DNA from: Guptibacillus hwajinpoensis
GTDB lineage: Bacteria; Bacillota; Bacilli; Bacillales; Guptibacillaceae
Length of the DNA stretch: 64,000 bases
Direction: 5' to 3'
Assembly (NCBI RefSeq): GCF_020524165.1
Contig: NZ_JAIVKU010000004.1
Span: 434,001 to 498,000 of the forward strand
Shown here: piece after piece, positions 1 through 9,446 of the stretch
How positions within the stretch are numbered: position 1 is the stretch's first letter
Layout: the number at the start of each line of letters is the position of its first letter
Program-made: the position numbers and the translations under genes
The notes under the pieces: model-generated
What the model was told of the DNA's origin: nothing
What the model saw: the letters and a program-made list of their open reading frames with translations, nothing else
Databases searched by the model: none

Positions 1-645
1 AAGAATTTAATTGGTGCTTTTCATCAGCCATCAGCCGTTATTTTTGATACAGAGTGTTTAAGAACCCTACCAGATCAAGAATGGCGTTCAGGCTTTAGTG
101 AAGTGATCAAGCATGCACTCATACATGATGAACATTTCCTCCAATGGCTAATGAAGAGAGGAAAGAGGGTCCAGGACTACACAGATGAAGAGCTTCAATT
201 CATTATTAAGAAGGGCATTAGTGTGAAGGGCGCTATCGTAAAGGAAGATGAGCATGAAAAAGGAATTAGAGCTTACTTGAATTTTGGTCATACGCTTGGT
301 CACGCAATTGAATCTGAGCTTGGTTATGGAACCATGACTCATGGAGAAGCGGTTGCTATAGGAATGATTTATGCCCTCAAGTTAAGTGAGGAATATTTCC
401 AAACCACGCTTCGTATGGATGAAATAACAAAATGGTTTCAAGAAATTGGCCTTCCCACCGCTGTTCCTAAAGAGCTTAGTACCAACAAGTTAGTTGAACG
501 TATGAAGAAAGACAAAAAAGCGGAAAACAAAACATTACAGTTTGTTTTATTAAAGAAGATTGGTCAGCCTGTTAAGGTGAAGATAGACGATGAAGATGCC
601 CTTGAACTGCTTCGGTCAAGTATAGAAGGGAGTGGCGCACATTGA
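1..645 (+). CDS. aroB: 3-dehydroquinate synthase, 3' part
   Basis: Second step of the shikimate pathway: converts DAHP to 3-dehydroquinate, NAD- and metal-dependent, cytosolic. The frame is open from base 1, so the N-terminal NAD-binding part lies outside the window. Visible C-terminal landmarks are GFSEVIKHALIHD, the metal-site segment LNFGHTLGHAIE and HGEAVAIGM. An internal ATG at 103 is not the start. The stop overlaps the TTG start of aroH by 4 nt, so translation is probably coupled. It belongs to the aroFBH-trp-hisC-tyrA-aroA supraoperon known from Bacillus. Confidence 0.97.
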   Translation, partial: KNLIGAFHQPSAVIFDTECLRTLPDQEWRSGFSEVIKHALIHDEHFLQWLMKRGKRVQDYTDEELQFIIKKGISVKGAIVKEDEHEKGIRAYLNFGHTLGHAIESELGYGTMTHGEAVAIGMIYALKLSEEYFQTTLRMDEITKWFQEIGLPTAVPKELSTNKLVERMKKDKKAENKTLQFVLLKKIGQPVKVKIDDEDALELLRSSIEGSGAH

Positions 646-1004
646 TTCGAGGGATTAGAGGAGCAACGACAGTTAACCTTAATGAAAAAGAGGAAATTAT
701 TCGTGCCACAACGACATTACTAGAACAATTAATCGAACATAATGAAATTGATCCTGCTATGGTGGCGTCTATTCAGTTTACGATGACGGGAGATTTAGAT
801 GCTGTGTTTCCTGCTGAAGCAGTTCGAGCATTTAAAGGGTGGTCGAATGTTCCGTTGCTTTGCTCATCGGAAATCCCTGTTCAGGGAGCGCTACCACTGT
901 GCATTCGATTGTTAATGACCGTAAATACAACAAGTGACCAGGAAGAAATCAATCATGTTTATTTAGAGAAGGCTGTGACACTCCGTCCAGACCTTGCAAG
1001 TTGA
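642..1004 (+). CDS. aroH: Chorismate mutase, AroH type
   Basis: Converts chorismate to prephenate for Phe/Tyr synthesis; in Bacillus this is a small trimeric cytosolic enzyme. The 120 residues match the monofunctional AroH fold: N-terminal RGIRGATT carrying the catalytic Arg, the SEIPV Glu segment, CIRLLMTV with the second Arg, and C-terminal HVYLEKAVTLRPDL. The start is TTG at 642, inside the aroB stop (TTGA overlap), with GAAGGGAG upstream. The trp promoter begins right at its stop codon. Slightly shorter than the 127-residue B. subtilis protein at the C-terminus. Confidence 0.96.
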   Translation: MIRGIRGATTVNLNEKEEIIRATTTLLEQLIEHNEIDPAMVASIQFTMTGDLDAVFPAEAVRAFKGWSNVPLLCSSEIPVQGALPLCIRLLMTVNTTSDQEEINHVYLEKAVTLRPDLAS

Positions 1005-1029
1005 CAAATTTGTATCATCATACTAGTAT
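1001..1029 (+). promoter_or_regulatory. Internal trp promoter (sigma-A type)
   Basis: Perfect -35 TTGACA (1001-1006), 17-bp spacer and TAGTAT (1024-1029). It overlaps the aroH stop codon and lies just upstream of the triplet-rich trp leader, where the B. subtilis trp promoter sits. Transcription should begin near 1036, placing the triplet tract at the start of the leader RNA. Confidence 0.8.
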
Positions 1030-1040
1030 AGAAATAAGTT

Positions 1041-1117
1041 TAGAGCAGAGGCAATAATTAGGTGTTATGAGTTGAGAGAGCAGAGAATAGGATAGTTGAG
1101 TTGAGGAGAGCTTAGAG
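1041..1117 (+). promoter_or_regulatory. TRAP binding site in the trp leader
   Basis: A tract of GAG/TAG triplets. Ten lie at almost exact 5-nt spacing, starting at 1069, 1074, 1078, 1083, 1088, 1093, 1098, 1103, 1108 and 1113; further triplets lie at 1041, 1048 and 1059. Around eleven (G/U)AG repeats with 2-3 nt spacers is the known target of the tryptophan-activated TRAP (MtrB) 11-mer in Bacillus. Bound TRAP would favour the terminator that follows. Position, spacing and downstream genes all agree. Confidence 0.9.
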
Positions 1118-1132
1118 GGATACGTCTATACA

Positions 1133-1160
1133 CCCCCTGAGGTTATTCAGGGGGTTTTTT
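1133..1160 (+). terminator. trp attenuator terminator
   Basis: Stem CCCCCTGA (1133-1140), loop GGTTAT, stem TCAGGGGG (1147-1154), then six T. It follows the TRAP triplets and stands 130 nt before trpE, so it is an attenuator rather than an operon end. I did not model the antiterminator pairing. Confidence 0.9.
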
Positions 1161-1257
1161 ATATACCCTTTTATTAAATATGTAACAATCAGACAATTCT
1201 CGTCTGTTATTTGTTATACCACTTTATTTTAAATCCTCGGAATACTCAGGTTTCCAT

Positions 1258-1283
1258 TCTCCATAACAAATCATGGAGAGGTG
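1258..1283 (+). promoter_or_regulatory. Hairpin covering the trpE ribosome binding site
   Basis: TCTCCAT (1258-1264) can pair with ATGGAGA (1273-1279), which holds most of the trpE Shine-Dalgarno GGAGAGGTG (1275-1283). In B. subtilis, TRAP also lowers trpE translation by promoting an SD-blocking hairpin; this local 7-bp stem could serve the same role. The pairing is seen, the regulation is inferred. Confidence 0.55.
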
Positions 1284-1289
1284 AGAAAG

Positions 1290-2801
1290 TTGACTACAGA
1301 TTATTCTTCTTTTCAAAGAGATGCCACACAGTTTGGCATGATTCCAATTATGAAGTCGTATTTTCTTGATACGGCTACACCCATACAAATATTCCAAAAT
1401 ATAGGCAAGCGGGCAAGCTTCTTATTAGAGAGTAGTGATCAAGAATCTAGATGGTCACGTTACTCTTTTATTGGCGTCGATCCAATTTATTCTTTAATTG
1501 AACAACGAGGGAATTTTGTGGTTATCGATGCAACTGGGAACGAAATTCTTCAACGAAATGATTTTCAATCAGGTGTAAAAGCCCTATTTAACTATCTAAA
1601 TCCAAAACTTCCAGATCATGATTTTCCTTTCTATGGTGGTGCTGTTGGCTATATCGGTTATGACGCTGTTAGTCAGTTTGATAAAATTCCCCTTCATCCA
1701 GGTCGAGATGAAGAGATGCCGCTCGTACATTTCATTGTTTGTGAGAATTTAGTCATCTTTGATCATCATTTAAAACGATTAACGGTTTGTCATCATGCGA
1801 GATTAACAGAAGGAGCGGATGTTGAAAAGATTTACAACAATGCTTTCTCCGTGATGGAAGAGCTCGTGACCCTTTCGTCAAAGTCAAACCAATCGGAAGT
1901 GATGGTTCTACCTGAAGATGCTTCTCATGAAGTGGATTTCTCACAAATTAAATCAAATTATGAAAAGCAGCAATTCTTAAATGATGTAAATAAAATCAAA
2001 TCTTACATTGAGGACGGAGATGTCTTTCAAGCTGTATTATCACAGCGATTTGAAAAAGATATCACGATTGGTGGTTTGGATTTATACCGGGTCCTCCGCG
2101 TCATTAATCCATCTCCGTATATGTTTTATTTAAAGATGAATGATTTTGAAATTATTGGAAGCTCACCAGAGAAATTAGTTCAGGTTCAGGATGGAAAAAT
2201 TGAAATCGACCCCATCGCTGGCACAAGAAAGCGAGGCAGAACCGATCAAGAAGATAACGAACTTGCAGAAGAATTACTTCAAGATGAGAAAGAGCGGGCA
2301 GAACATTACATGCTTGTCGATCTTGCTAGAAATGATGTTGGGCGAGTGGCGGAATATGGAAGTGTGTCGGTTCCGCAGTTGATGGATGTTGGACGATTTT
2401 CTCATGTCATGCACATTATTTCAAAAGTAACGGGGGTTTTAGCACCTCAATTCACTAGTTTAGATGCTGTTGTCGCCTCCTTCCCTGCCGGAACTGTATC
2501 TGGTGCTCCAAAAGTACGAGCGATGCAAATTTTAAATGAGCTGGAACCGACATCACGATCCATCTACTCAGGGGCAATTGGCTATATTGGATTCGATGGA
2601 AATATTGATTCATGTATCGCAATTCGAACGATGGTGATCCATGATGGAACGGCCTATGTACAGGCCGGAGCAGGAATTGTAGCTGATTCAATTCCAGAAA
2701 ATGAATGGGAAGAAACGCGAAATAAAGCGAGCGCCTTAATAAAAGCCATCCAGGTAGCTGAAGCGATTTTTGATAAAAAGGAGGAGCAGCTTAATGTTTA
2801 A
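1290..2801 (+). CDS. trpE: Anthranilate synthase component I
   Basis: First committed step of Trp synthesis: chorismate to anthranilate, with glutamine amidotransferase subunit PabA/TrpG, which is not in this operon (as in Bacillus). About 503 residues. The chorismate-binding domain shows YMFYLKM, IIGSSPEKL, PIAGTRKRG, DEKERAEHYMLVDLARND and FPAGTVSGAPKVRAM. The N-terminal LLESSDQESRWSRYSFIG is the Trp feedback region. TTG 1290 is preferred over GTG 1281, because the GTG lies inside the Shine-Dalgarno GGAGAGGTG. Regulated by the TRAP leader upstream. The last 8 nt overlap trpD. Confidence 0.96.
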   Translation: MTTDYSSFQRDATQFGMIPIMKSYFLDTATPIQIFQNIGKRASFLLESSDQESRWSRYSFIGVDPIYSLIEQRGNFVVIDATGNEILQRNDFQSGVKALFNYLNPKLPDHDFPFYGGAVGYIGYDAVSQFDKIPLHPGRDEEMPLVHFIVCENLVIFDHHLKRLTVCHHARLTEGADVEKIYNNAFSVMEELVTLSSKSNQSEVMVLPEDASHEVDFSQIKSNYEKQQFLNDVNKIKSYIEDGDVFQAVLSQRFEKDITIGGLDLYRVLRVINPSPYMFYLKMNDFEIIGSSPEKLVQVQDGKIEIDPIAGTRKRGRTDQEDNELAEELLQDEKERAEHYMLVDLARNDVGRVAEYGSVSVPQLMDVGRFSHVMHIISKVTGVLAPQFTSLDAVVASFPAGTVSGAPKVRAMQILNELEPTSRSIYSGAIGYIGFDGNIDSCIAIRTMVIHDGTAYVQAGAGIVADSIPENEWEETRNKASALIKAIQVAEAIFDKKEEQLNV

Positions 2802-3819
2802 AGAACAATTAAGTAGAATGATAGAAGGTCATACCCTGTCAGAAACTGAAGCTGAACAGGTGATGGATGTCATTATGGAGGGAAGAGCAAATGATGCCCA
2901 AATCGCAAGCTTCTTAACAATTCTACACATGAGAGGCGAATCGGTTTCTGAATTAACAGGATTTGTTCGTTCTCTTCGGAATCATGTTGTTCAGCTTGAT
3001 CATGGCGGGCTACCTCTGATCGATACTTGTGGGACAGGAGGCGACGGGCAATCTACTTTCAATATATCGACTGCTTCAGCAATACTCGTTTCAAGTCTTG
3101 GGATAAAAGTTGCAAAACATGGTAACAAAGCAGTGTCTTCTAAAAGTGGGAGTGCGGATGTTTTAGATCAGCTTGGCATCCCGACGCAGTCAAGTCGTGG
3201 CGAAGCTGTAGCAACGCTTAAAGAGAAAAACATGTGTTTCCTATTTGCTCCAAACTACCATGTTGCCATGAAACACGCTGTAAATGCTCGGAAAGCGATT
3301 GGTTTTAGAACTGTCTTTAATAGCCTCGGACCGCTAGCAAACCCGGCTGGTAGTCAGGCGCAGTTGATTGGTGTCTATAGTTATGAAAAGGCATTGAAAA
3401 TGGCAGAAGCCTTAAAGCGTCTTGGTACAGAGCGTGCACTCCTTGTTACGGGGGGAGAAGGAATCGATGAGTGTTCGATTTCAACTTATACAGATTTCGT
3501 CGAGTTAAGGAATGGTGACATTACGACGTACCGTCTTACACCTGAAGATGTTGGTCTTACAACGGGTAGAGCGCAAGATTTGGTAGTAAGCACGTCTAAA
3601 GAAAGTGCCGATCTAATTGCACAAATCTTCAATAACGAAGGAAATGAAGCTAGCACTGGAATTGTCCTTTATAATGCTGGAGCAGCTCTCTATCTTGCAG
3701 GAGCATGTGAAACTATTAAAGACGGTGTGCAGATGGCGAAAGAAGCCATTTTAAATCGACTCGGTCAAAAACAACTAAATGCATTAAGCGCAAACAAGGA
3801 GCTGAATGTTCATGCTTGA
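2794..3819 (+). CDS. trpD: Anthranilate phosphoribosyltransferase
   Basis: Transfers phosphoribose from PRPP to anthranilate (second Trp step). 341 residues with the family signatures DTCGTGGDG (PRPP loop), FNISTASAIL, KHGNKAVSSKSGSADVL and NARKAIGFRTVFNSLGPLANPA. ATG 2794 is chosen because AAGGAGGAG ends 7 nt before it. It starts inside trpE (ATGTTTAA, 8-nt overlap), implying translational coupling. It ends with a similar 8-nt overlap with trpC. Confidence 0.96.
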   Translation: MFKEQLSRMIEGHTLSETEAEQVMDVIMEGRANDAQIASFLTILHMRGESVSELTGFVRSLRNHVVQLDHGGLPLIDTCGTGGDGQSTFNISTASAILVSSLGIKVAKHGNKAVSSKSGSADVLDQLGIPTQSSRGEAVATLKEKNMCFLFAPNYHVAMKHAVNARKAIGFRTVFNSLGPLANPAGSQAQLIGVYSYEKALKMAEALKRLGTERALLVTGGEGIDECSISTYTDFVELRNGDITTYRLTPEDVGLTTGRAQDLVVSTSKESADLIAQIFNNEGNEASTGIVLYNAGAALYLAGACETIKDGVQMAKEAILNRLGQKQLNALSANKELNVHA

Positions 3820-4582
3820 GCAAATTATTAAAGTGAAGCACGATGAGATGGAACAATTTAGTATGCCAAAAGATGAAAAAGTAACAAACGTTTCGTTCAT
3901 TGAAAGCTTGTGTAACCCAACCCATGAGTTAAGTCTCATTGCAGAAGTAAAGAAAGCTTCTCCATCAAAAGGGATTATTAATGCCAATTTTGATCCTGTA
4001 GAAGTAGCAAAAGCTTATGAAAAAGCAGGTGCGGATGCTATATCTGTGTTGACAGACGAATCCTTTTTTATGGGCAGTAATGCTTTTTTAACAGAAGTCA
4101 AGAAGCACGTGTCTTTACCGGTTTTACGAAAAGATTTTATTATTGATACACGCCAAATTGAAGAGAGTAAACGAATTGGTGCAGATGCGATTTTATTAAT
4201 CGTAAGGGCGCTTGGTGCAGAGAAGACAAAGGAATTTTATGAGTATGCTTCAAAACTGGGGCTAGAGTGCTTAGTTGAGGTCCATTCAAAAGAAGAGCTT
4301 GAAACACTTTTGGCCCACTTTACTCCCGCCATTATTGGGGTGAATAATCGAAACCTTGCGACGTTTGAAACCTCGACGAAACAAACGCATTCACTCAGCA
4401 AGCATATTCCCCAATCTAGCTTAATGGTAAGTGAAAGTGGTATCTCAACATATGAAGATATTAAAGATGTGAAAAGTGCGGGTGCGAAAGCTGTATTAGT
4501 GGGTGAGGCTTTGATGAGGGATGGTACGTATGAAAAAGGAATTAGGCGTTTGTTTGGTGAAACAGTTCATGGGAAAGCCTGA
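3812..4582 (+). CDS. trpC: Indole-3-glycerol phosphate synthase
   Basis: Closes the ring of CdRP to give indole-3-glycerol phosphate; TIM barrel, about 256 residues. Visible motifs: LIAEVKKASPSKG (catalytic Lys), DAISVLTDESFF, LPVLRKDFIID, IIGVNNRNL and MVSESGI. Start ATG 3812 gives MLEQIIKVK, the usual N-terminus; ATG 3806 would leave only 4 nt after AAGGAG. It overlaps the end of trpD by 8 nt and trpF by 14 nt. Monofunctional, not fused to trpF. Confidence 0.95.
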   Translation: MLEQIIKVKHDEMEQFSMPKDEKVTNVSFIESLCNPTHELSLIAEVKKASPSKGIINANFDPVEVAKAYEKAGADAISVLTDESFFMGSNAFLTEVKKHVSLPVLRKDFIIDTRQIEESKRIGADAILLIVRALGAEKTKEFYEYASKLGLECLVEVHSKEELETLLAHFTPAIIGVNNRNLATFETSTKQTHSLSKHIPQSSLMVSESGISTYEDIKDVKSAGAKAVLVGEALMRDGTYEKGIRRLFGETVHGKA

Positions 4583-5207
4583 ACTAAAGCTGTGCGGTAA
4601 TCGCTCGTTGGAGGATTGGGAGAGCGTTAGAGTGAGCGGTGTCCCATATGCAGGGTTTATTTTTGCGAATAGTGTACGTCGTGTCACGAATGAGCAAGTT
4701 AAAAACTGGTTAAGTGAATTTCCTCCTCTAAATGATATGAAGATTGTAGGGGTGTTTGTAAACCCTGAATTGGAGGAACTGGCTCAAACGGTAAGTGAAG
4801 TACCGCTTGATATTCTGCAACTTCATGGAAATGAAACACCTGCATTTTTAGCGAAGGTAAAACAAATGACAGGTAAAACGATTTGGAAAGTGATTCATCA
4901 TGGCAAATCTTCTTTAAATGAAATGAGACGGTACGACGGTATAGCAGATGGGTATATCGTTGACACCAAACTACCTGGACAATGGGGTGGAACGGGTAAA
5001 CGATTTGATTGGGATTCAATCCCCTCTTATCAAGCTGAAGCAGCAGTTCAAAAAGTTCCATTATTTGTAGCGGGTGGCGTAAAAGTAGATAATGTGCAAG
5101 AACTCTTACCCTATCAACTCGATGGAATTGATGTATCAAGCGGAATTGAAACGAATGACAGAAAAGATAAATTGAAAATGGACGACCTAATCGAAAGGCT
5201 GGGATAA
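4569..5207 (+). CDS. trpF: Phosphoribosylanthranilate isomerase
   Basis: Amadori rearrangement of PRA to CdRP. About 212 residues with [11 protein letters not shown] (catalytic Cys), [31 protein letters not shown] and [11 protein letters not shown]. The usual family motif is KICG; here it is KLCG. ATG 4569 gives a normal-length N-terminus and overlaps trpC; its Shine-Dalgarno is weak, so expression may rely on coupling. trpB starts 2 nt after the stop. Confidence 0.94.
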   Translation: MGKPELKLCGNRSLEDWESVRVSGVPYAGFIFANSVRRVTNEQVKNWLSEFPPLNDMKIVGVFVNPELEELAQTVSEVPLDILQLHGNETPAFLAKVKQMTGKTIWKVIHHGKSSLNEMRRYDGIADGYIVDTKLPGQWGGTGKRFDWDSIPSYQAEAAVQKVPLFVAGGVKVDNVQELLPYQLDGIDVSSGIETNDRKDKLKMDDLIERLG

Positions 5208-5209
5208 AG

Positions 5210-6397
5210 ATGTCAACAAGTATACCTGATCAACGCGGCAGATATGGAAGATATGGTGGAAAGTACGTTCCTGAAACAGCGATGTATGCGTTAGAAGAAT
5301 TAGAACAATCATTAAACGAAGCGATGACTGATCAGGAATTCATGAAAAGCTATCATGAGGAATTGAAAAAGTATTCAGGACGACCCACTCCAATTACTCA
5401 TGCGGAAAATTTATCGAAGCGACTAGGCGGGGCACAAATTTATTTGAAGCGTGAAGATTTAAACCATACTGGCGCACATAAATTAAACAATGCGATCGGA
5501 CAGGCTCTTCTAGCGGTTCGAATGGGAAAAGAAAAGATCGTAGCTGAAACAGGCGCCGGCCAGCATGGAGTGGCAGCTGCAACCGTGGCCGCACGTTTTG
5601 GATTAGAATGTAAAGTATTTATGGGAGAAGAAGATATTAGAAGGCAAGAACTGAATGTCTTTAGAATGAAGCTGCTTGGCGCGGAAGTTGTTCCGGTTTC
5701 ATCAGGTAGTAAAACATTAAAAGATGCTACAAATGAAGCGATTCGGTACTGGGTTGCTAACGTTGAAGATACGTTCTATTTAATTGGTTCTGTCGTAGGA
5801 CCTCATCCATACCCTAAAATGGTGAGAGATTTTCAGCGTGTCATCGGTGATGAATCACGTGAACAAATGGCAGCATTACCTGATAAGGTCATTGCTTGTG
5901 TTGGTGGGGGAAGTAATGCTATGGGTATGTTCTATCCATTTCTTAAAGATGACGTTCGTTTGATAGGAGTAGAAGCCGCAGGTAAAGGTATTCATACCGG
6001 AGAACATGCAGCAACTCTTTCGGAAGGGCGTCTTGGAGTCATTCATGGATCGATTACTTACTTATTGCAAAACGAAACAGGACAAATTCAGGAGCCGCAT
6101 TCGATTTCTGCTGGACTCGATTATCCTGGAATTGGACCTGAGCATGCCTATTTAAACGAAACGGGTCGCGTAACGTATACCGGAATTACTGATAATGAAG
6201 CACTCGATGCGCTAAAAGTACTTTCTGAAGAGGAAGGAATCATACCAGCAATCGAAAGTGCTCATGCACTATCTGAAGCAATTAAGCAAGCGCCAGACAT
6301 GAACGAAAATGAAGTTATTCTTGTGTGCCTCTCAGGAAGAGGAGATAAGGATGTGCACACGATTATGGAGCATCTTGGAGGTGACGTTAATGAATAA
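5210..6397 (+). CDS. trpB: Tryptophan synthase beta chain
   Basis: Condenses indole with serine to tryptophan, PLP-dependent, in the alpha2beta2 complex with TrpA. 395 residues. The PLP lysine is in [10 protein letters not shown]; also [13 protein letters not shown], the phosphate-binding [21 protein letters not shown] and LSGRGDKD near the C-terminus. N-terminal [14 protein letters not shown] is typical of canonical TrpB1. Its end overlaps trpA by 8 nt (ATGAATAA). Confidence 0.97.
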   Translation: MSTSIPDQRGRYGRYGGKYVPETAMYALEELEQSLNEAMTDQEFMKSYHEELKKYSGRPTPITHAENLSKRLGGAQIYLKREDLNHTGAHKLNNAIGQALLAVRMGKEKIVAETGAGQHGVAAATVAARFGLECKVFMGEEDIRRQELNVFRMKLLGAEVVPVSSGSKTLKDATNEAIRYWVANVEDTFYLIGSVVGPHPYPKMVRDFQRVIGDESREQMAALPDKVIACVGGGSNAMGMFYPFLKDDVRLIGVEAAGKGIHTGEHAATLSEGRLGVIHGSITYLLQNETGQIQEPHSISAGLDYPGIGPEHAYLNETGRVTYTGITDNEALDALKVLSEEEGIIPAIESAHALSEAIKQAPDMNENEVILVCLSGRGDKDVHTIMEHLGGDVNE

Positions 6398-7217
6398 ACG
6401 ATTTGAGAAGCATGTAAATGGACGAAAAGATCTATTCATACCTTTTATTGTAGCTGGTGATCCATCAGAGGAAACGACTATTAATTTAGCATTGATGCTT
6501 CAAGAAGAAGGAGCTAATGTAATTGAACTCGGTATTCCCTATTCTGACCCTCTAGCAGATGGTCCAGTGATTCAGCGAGCGTCACTTCGTGCATTAGAAC
6601 ATGGAATGAGCCTTGAGAAAGCAATGGGTCTCGTAAAACAAATGCGAGAAAAAGGACTTGAAATTCCAGTTGTGATATTTACTTATTACAATCTTTTGTT
6701 ACAATTAGGAGAAGAACGCTTCTTCGCTTTAGTGCGAGAAAATGATATTGACGGACTATTAGTTCCAGATCTTCCTTTTGAAGAAAGTGAAGAGTGGAGA
6801 GCAAGTTGCAATGCTAATGAGACCGCGCTGATTTCTCTTGTTGCGCCAACAACTTCAGATAAAAGACTGCAGGCCATTTCGAAAGAAGCTACTGGATTTC
6901 TTTATTGCGTCTCGTCACTCGGTGTTACGGGAACGAGGACTGACTTTCATTCCTCTGTCTTTACATTTCTCGATCGAGTGAAAGAGCATAGTATGATTCC
7001 AGTTGCGGTGGGCTTTGGAGTCTCTGCTCCTGAACAAGTTGAAAAGTTAAAAGAGCACTGTGATGGCGTTATTGTTGGTAGTGCGATTATTCGTCAAGTT
7101 GAGGAACAAGTGGAAGTGTTGAAGAAAGAAGCATCCCAGAAAGAAGGGATCGATCAAATTCGGGCATATGTACGAAATTTGATTTCTCCATATGGGAAAG
7201 TGAAAATCCATTCGTGA
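6390..7217 (+). CDS. trpA: Tryptophan synthase alpha chain
   Basis: Cleaves indole-3-glycerol phosphate and channels indole to TrpB. About 275 residues, TIM barrel: FIVAGDPS, the catalytic Glu in [19 protein letters not shown], the Asp in [23 protein letters not shown] and GFGVS for phosphate. ATG 6390 follows GGAGGTGA by 5 nt and lies inside the trpB stop region. An upstream in-frame ATG at 6309 lies in trpB and is not used. Confidence 0.96.
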   Translation: MNKRFEKHVNGRKDLFIPFIVAGDPSEETTINLALMLQEEGANVIELGIPYSDPLADGPVIQRASLRALEHGMSLEKAMGLVKQMREKGLEIPVVIFTYYNLLLQLGEERFFALVRENDIDGLLVPDLPFEESEEWRASCNANETALISLVAPTTSDKRLQAISKEATGFLYCVSSLGVTGTRTDFHSSVFTFLDRVKEHSMIPVAVGFGVSAPEQVEKLKEHCDGVIVGSAIIRQVEEQVEVLKKEASQKEGIDQIRAYVRNLISPYGKVKIHS

Positions 7218-7226
7218 GGTGCAGGC

Positions 7227-8330
7227 ATGATTCCAAAAAGACAAATGAAAGGGTTAACCCCTTACAAGCCAGGTAAGCCAATTGAAGAAGTAAAAAAAGA
7301 GCTTGGTCTCAAACAAGTAATTAAACTCGCTTCAAACGAGAATCCATATGGTTCCTCTCAAACAGTGAAAGAAGCCATTGAAAAGGAACTGTCGCAATTA
7401 CACATTTATCCAGATGGCTATGCAGCTTCTCTTAGGACTGAGGTAGCAAAGCATCTTAATGTAAATGAAGATCAGCTTGTTTTCGGTAATGGCTCAGATG
7501 AAGTTGTCCAAATTCTATCTAGAACCTACCTTGAAAAAGGAACAAATACGGTGATGGCAACACCAACTTTTCCACAATATCGCCACAATGCGGTTATAGA
7601 AGATGCAGAAATTCGAGAGATTCCACTGACTGAAGGAAAGCATCAACTAGAAGAGATGCTAAAAGCCATTGATGAGAATACGCGTATCATTTGGGTGTGT
7701 TCACCCAATAACCCTACAGGAGAGCATATTCCAGAAGAAGAACTATTTTCATTTTTGAAAAAGGTTCCAGATCACGTTCTAGTTGTAATGGATGAGGCTT
7801 ACAAAGAATATGTTACAGCTACGGATTTTCCTGATACGCTTTCAGCGCTCTCAGAGTATAAAAATCTTGTGGTTTTACGAACGTTCTCTAAAGCTTATGG
7901 CATTGCAGCGTTGCGTGTTGGATATGGTGTCGCTAATCCGGAAGTGATCGCATCAATTGAGCCCTCACGAGAACCGTTTAATACCTCACGCGTCGCACAA
8001 GCTGCCGCAATTGCTGCCTTAAAGGACCAGCAGTTTATTCAGATGTGTCGAGAAGAAAATGAGAAAGGACGCGCTCTTTACTATGCTTTTTGCGAGCAAT
8101 ATGATTTGTCTGTATTTCCTTCTCAAGGGAACTTTGTCCTAATTGATTTTGGTATTCCTGCAGACGATGTATTTGATTATCTGATGAGGCAGGGGTATAT
8201 TGTGCGCTCTGGATCTGCTCTCGGCTTTCCAACTTCAGTGAGAATAACTGTTGGGTCGGAAGAACAAAATAAGGAAATTATTAGCTGTCTATCGCAATTT
8301 CTTGATGAAAAGAGAAAGGATCCATCATGA
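7227..8330 (+). CDS. hisC: Histidinol-phosphate / aromatic aminotransferase
   Basis: PLP transaminase acting in His synthesis and, in Bacillus, on aromatic amino acids, which explains its place in the trp-tyr operon. 367 residues, fold type [33 protein letters not shown] and the PLP lysine in [18 protein letters not shown]-terminal [15 protein letters not shown] binds phosphate. ATG 7227 follows GAGGTG. The stop overlaps tyrA by 4 nt (ATGA). Confidence 0.95.
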   Translation: MIPKRQMKGLTPYKPGKPIEEVKKELGLKQVIKLASNENPYGSSQTVKEAIEKELSQLHIYPDGYAASLRTEVAKHLNVNEDQLVFGNGSDEVVQILSRTYLEKGTNTVMATPTFPQYRHNAVIEDAEIREIPLTEGKHQLEEMLKAIDENTRIIWVCSPNNPTGEHIPEEELFSFLKKVPDHVLVVMDEAYKEYVTATDFPDTLSALSEYKNLVVLRTFSKAYGIAALRVGYGVANPEVIASIEPSREPFNTSRVAQAAAIAALKDQQFIQMCREENEKGRALYYAFCEQYDLSVFPSQGNFVLIDFGIPADDVFDYLMRQGYIVRSGSALGFPTSVRITVGSEEQNKEIISCLSQFLDEKRKDPS

Positions 8331-9433
8331 GTAAAAACGTAGCCGTCATCGGTCTTGGGCTAATTGGTGGGTCTATTGCTCTTGCAATCAAGGCAGGACA
8401 TCAGGATGCCAGAATTTCAGGATACGATGTGAATCAAAACCAGCTTGATCTTGCAAAGGCACTTCGTGTAGTGGATGACACCGCTTCTTCTTTAGAAGAA
8501 GCGGTGCAAAATGCTGACTACATTATGATTGCAGCTCCTGTCCTTCAAACAGAACAAATCCTAGTACAACTTTCTTCCATTAAACTCAAAGATACCGTCA
8601 TCATTTCGGACGTCGGAAGTACGAAGCTTTCCATTGTAAAACATGCGAAAAAGATACTTAGCCCTTCTATTACTTTTATAGGAGGGCATCCGATGGCAGG
8701 CTCTCATAAAACAGGTGTGACAGCAGCGAAATCTCATCTCTTTGAGAACGCCTTTTACATTTTGACGCCAGACGGTGAAGTTGACAGAAATAAGTTGTAT
8801 GATTTAATGGATCTTTTAAGTGAGACAAATGCGACTTTTGTTGAGCTCGATGCAGAAGAGCATGATTATTTAGTTGGATTAATTAGTCACTTTCCACACA
8901 TTTTAGCCGCAAGTCTTGTCAATTTTGTTAGTGATCGAAATAATAACCAGCGCTATAACGTCGCAAGATTCGCAGCGGGCGGGTTTCGAGATATTACTCG
9001 CATCGCATCAGCTAGCCCCGTAATGTGGCGAGATATTTTATTAAGAAACAAAGATGTTCTACTTCAGATGACTGAAGAAATGAAGATAGAATTAGACCGA
9101 ATTCAAGGCTATATTAAAGAAGAAAACGGAGACGGTATTTTTCATTATTTTTCAAACGCGAAGGATTTTCGTGATGGTTTACCCGTTCGCTCAAGAGGAG
9201 CGATCCCGGCCTTTTATGACTTGTTCTTAGATGTACGGGATCAGCCCGGCGTAATCGCTGCCGTTACACAAAAACTCGCAAAGGAAGAAATTTCAATTAC
9301 GAACATTCGTATTATTGAAACGCGAGAAGACATTATGGGTGTCCTACGCGTGAGCTTTCGATCGGAAACGGACCGTGATAACGCGAAAGTTGTCCTCGAT
9401 CGTGATTTTGAAACATATGTAGATGATAAATAA
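8327..9433 (+). CDS. tyrA: Prephenate dehydrogenase with ACT domain
   Basis: Oxidative decarboxylation of prephenate to 4-hydroxyphenylpyruvate for Tyr. 368 residues: N-terminal Rossmann [34 protein letters not shown], the helical dimer domain, and a C-terminal ACT domain from about residue 298 ([18 protein letters not shown]) that probably mediates Tyr feedback. It overlaps hisC by 4 nt with AAAGGA upstream. Confidence 0.96.
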   Translation: MSKNVAVIGLGLIGGSIALAIKAGHQDARISGYDVNQNQLDLAKALRVVDDTASSLEEAVQNADYIMIAAPVLQTEQILVQLSSIKLKDTVIISDVGSTKLSIVKHAKKILSPSITFIGGHPMAGSHKTGVTAAKSHLFENAFYILTPDGEVDRNKLYDLMDLLSETNATFVELDAEEHDYLVGLISHFPHILAASLVNFVSDRNNNQRYNVARFAAGGFRDITRIASASPVMWRDILLRNKDVLLQMTEEMKIELDRIQGYIKEENGDGIFHYFSNAKDFRDGLPVRSRGAIPAFYDLFLDVRDQPGVIAAVTQKLAKEEISITNIRIIETREDIMGVLRVSFRSETDRDNAKVVLDRDFETYVDDK

Positions 9434-9446
9434 GGAGAACATGACT

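Noticed and set aside
4699..5139. 146-codon minus-strand ORF opposite trpF
   Set aside because: Antisense shadow of a conserved gene; His/Leu-rich composition without any motif.
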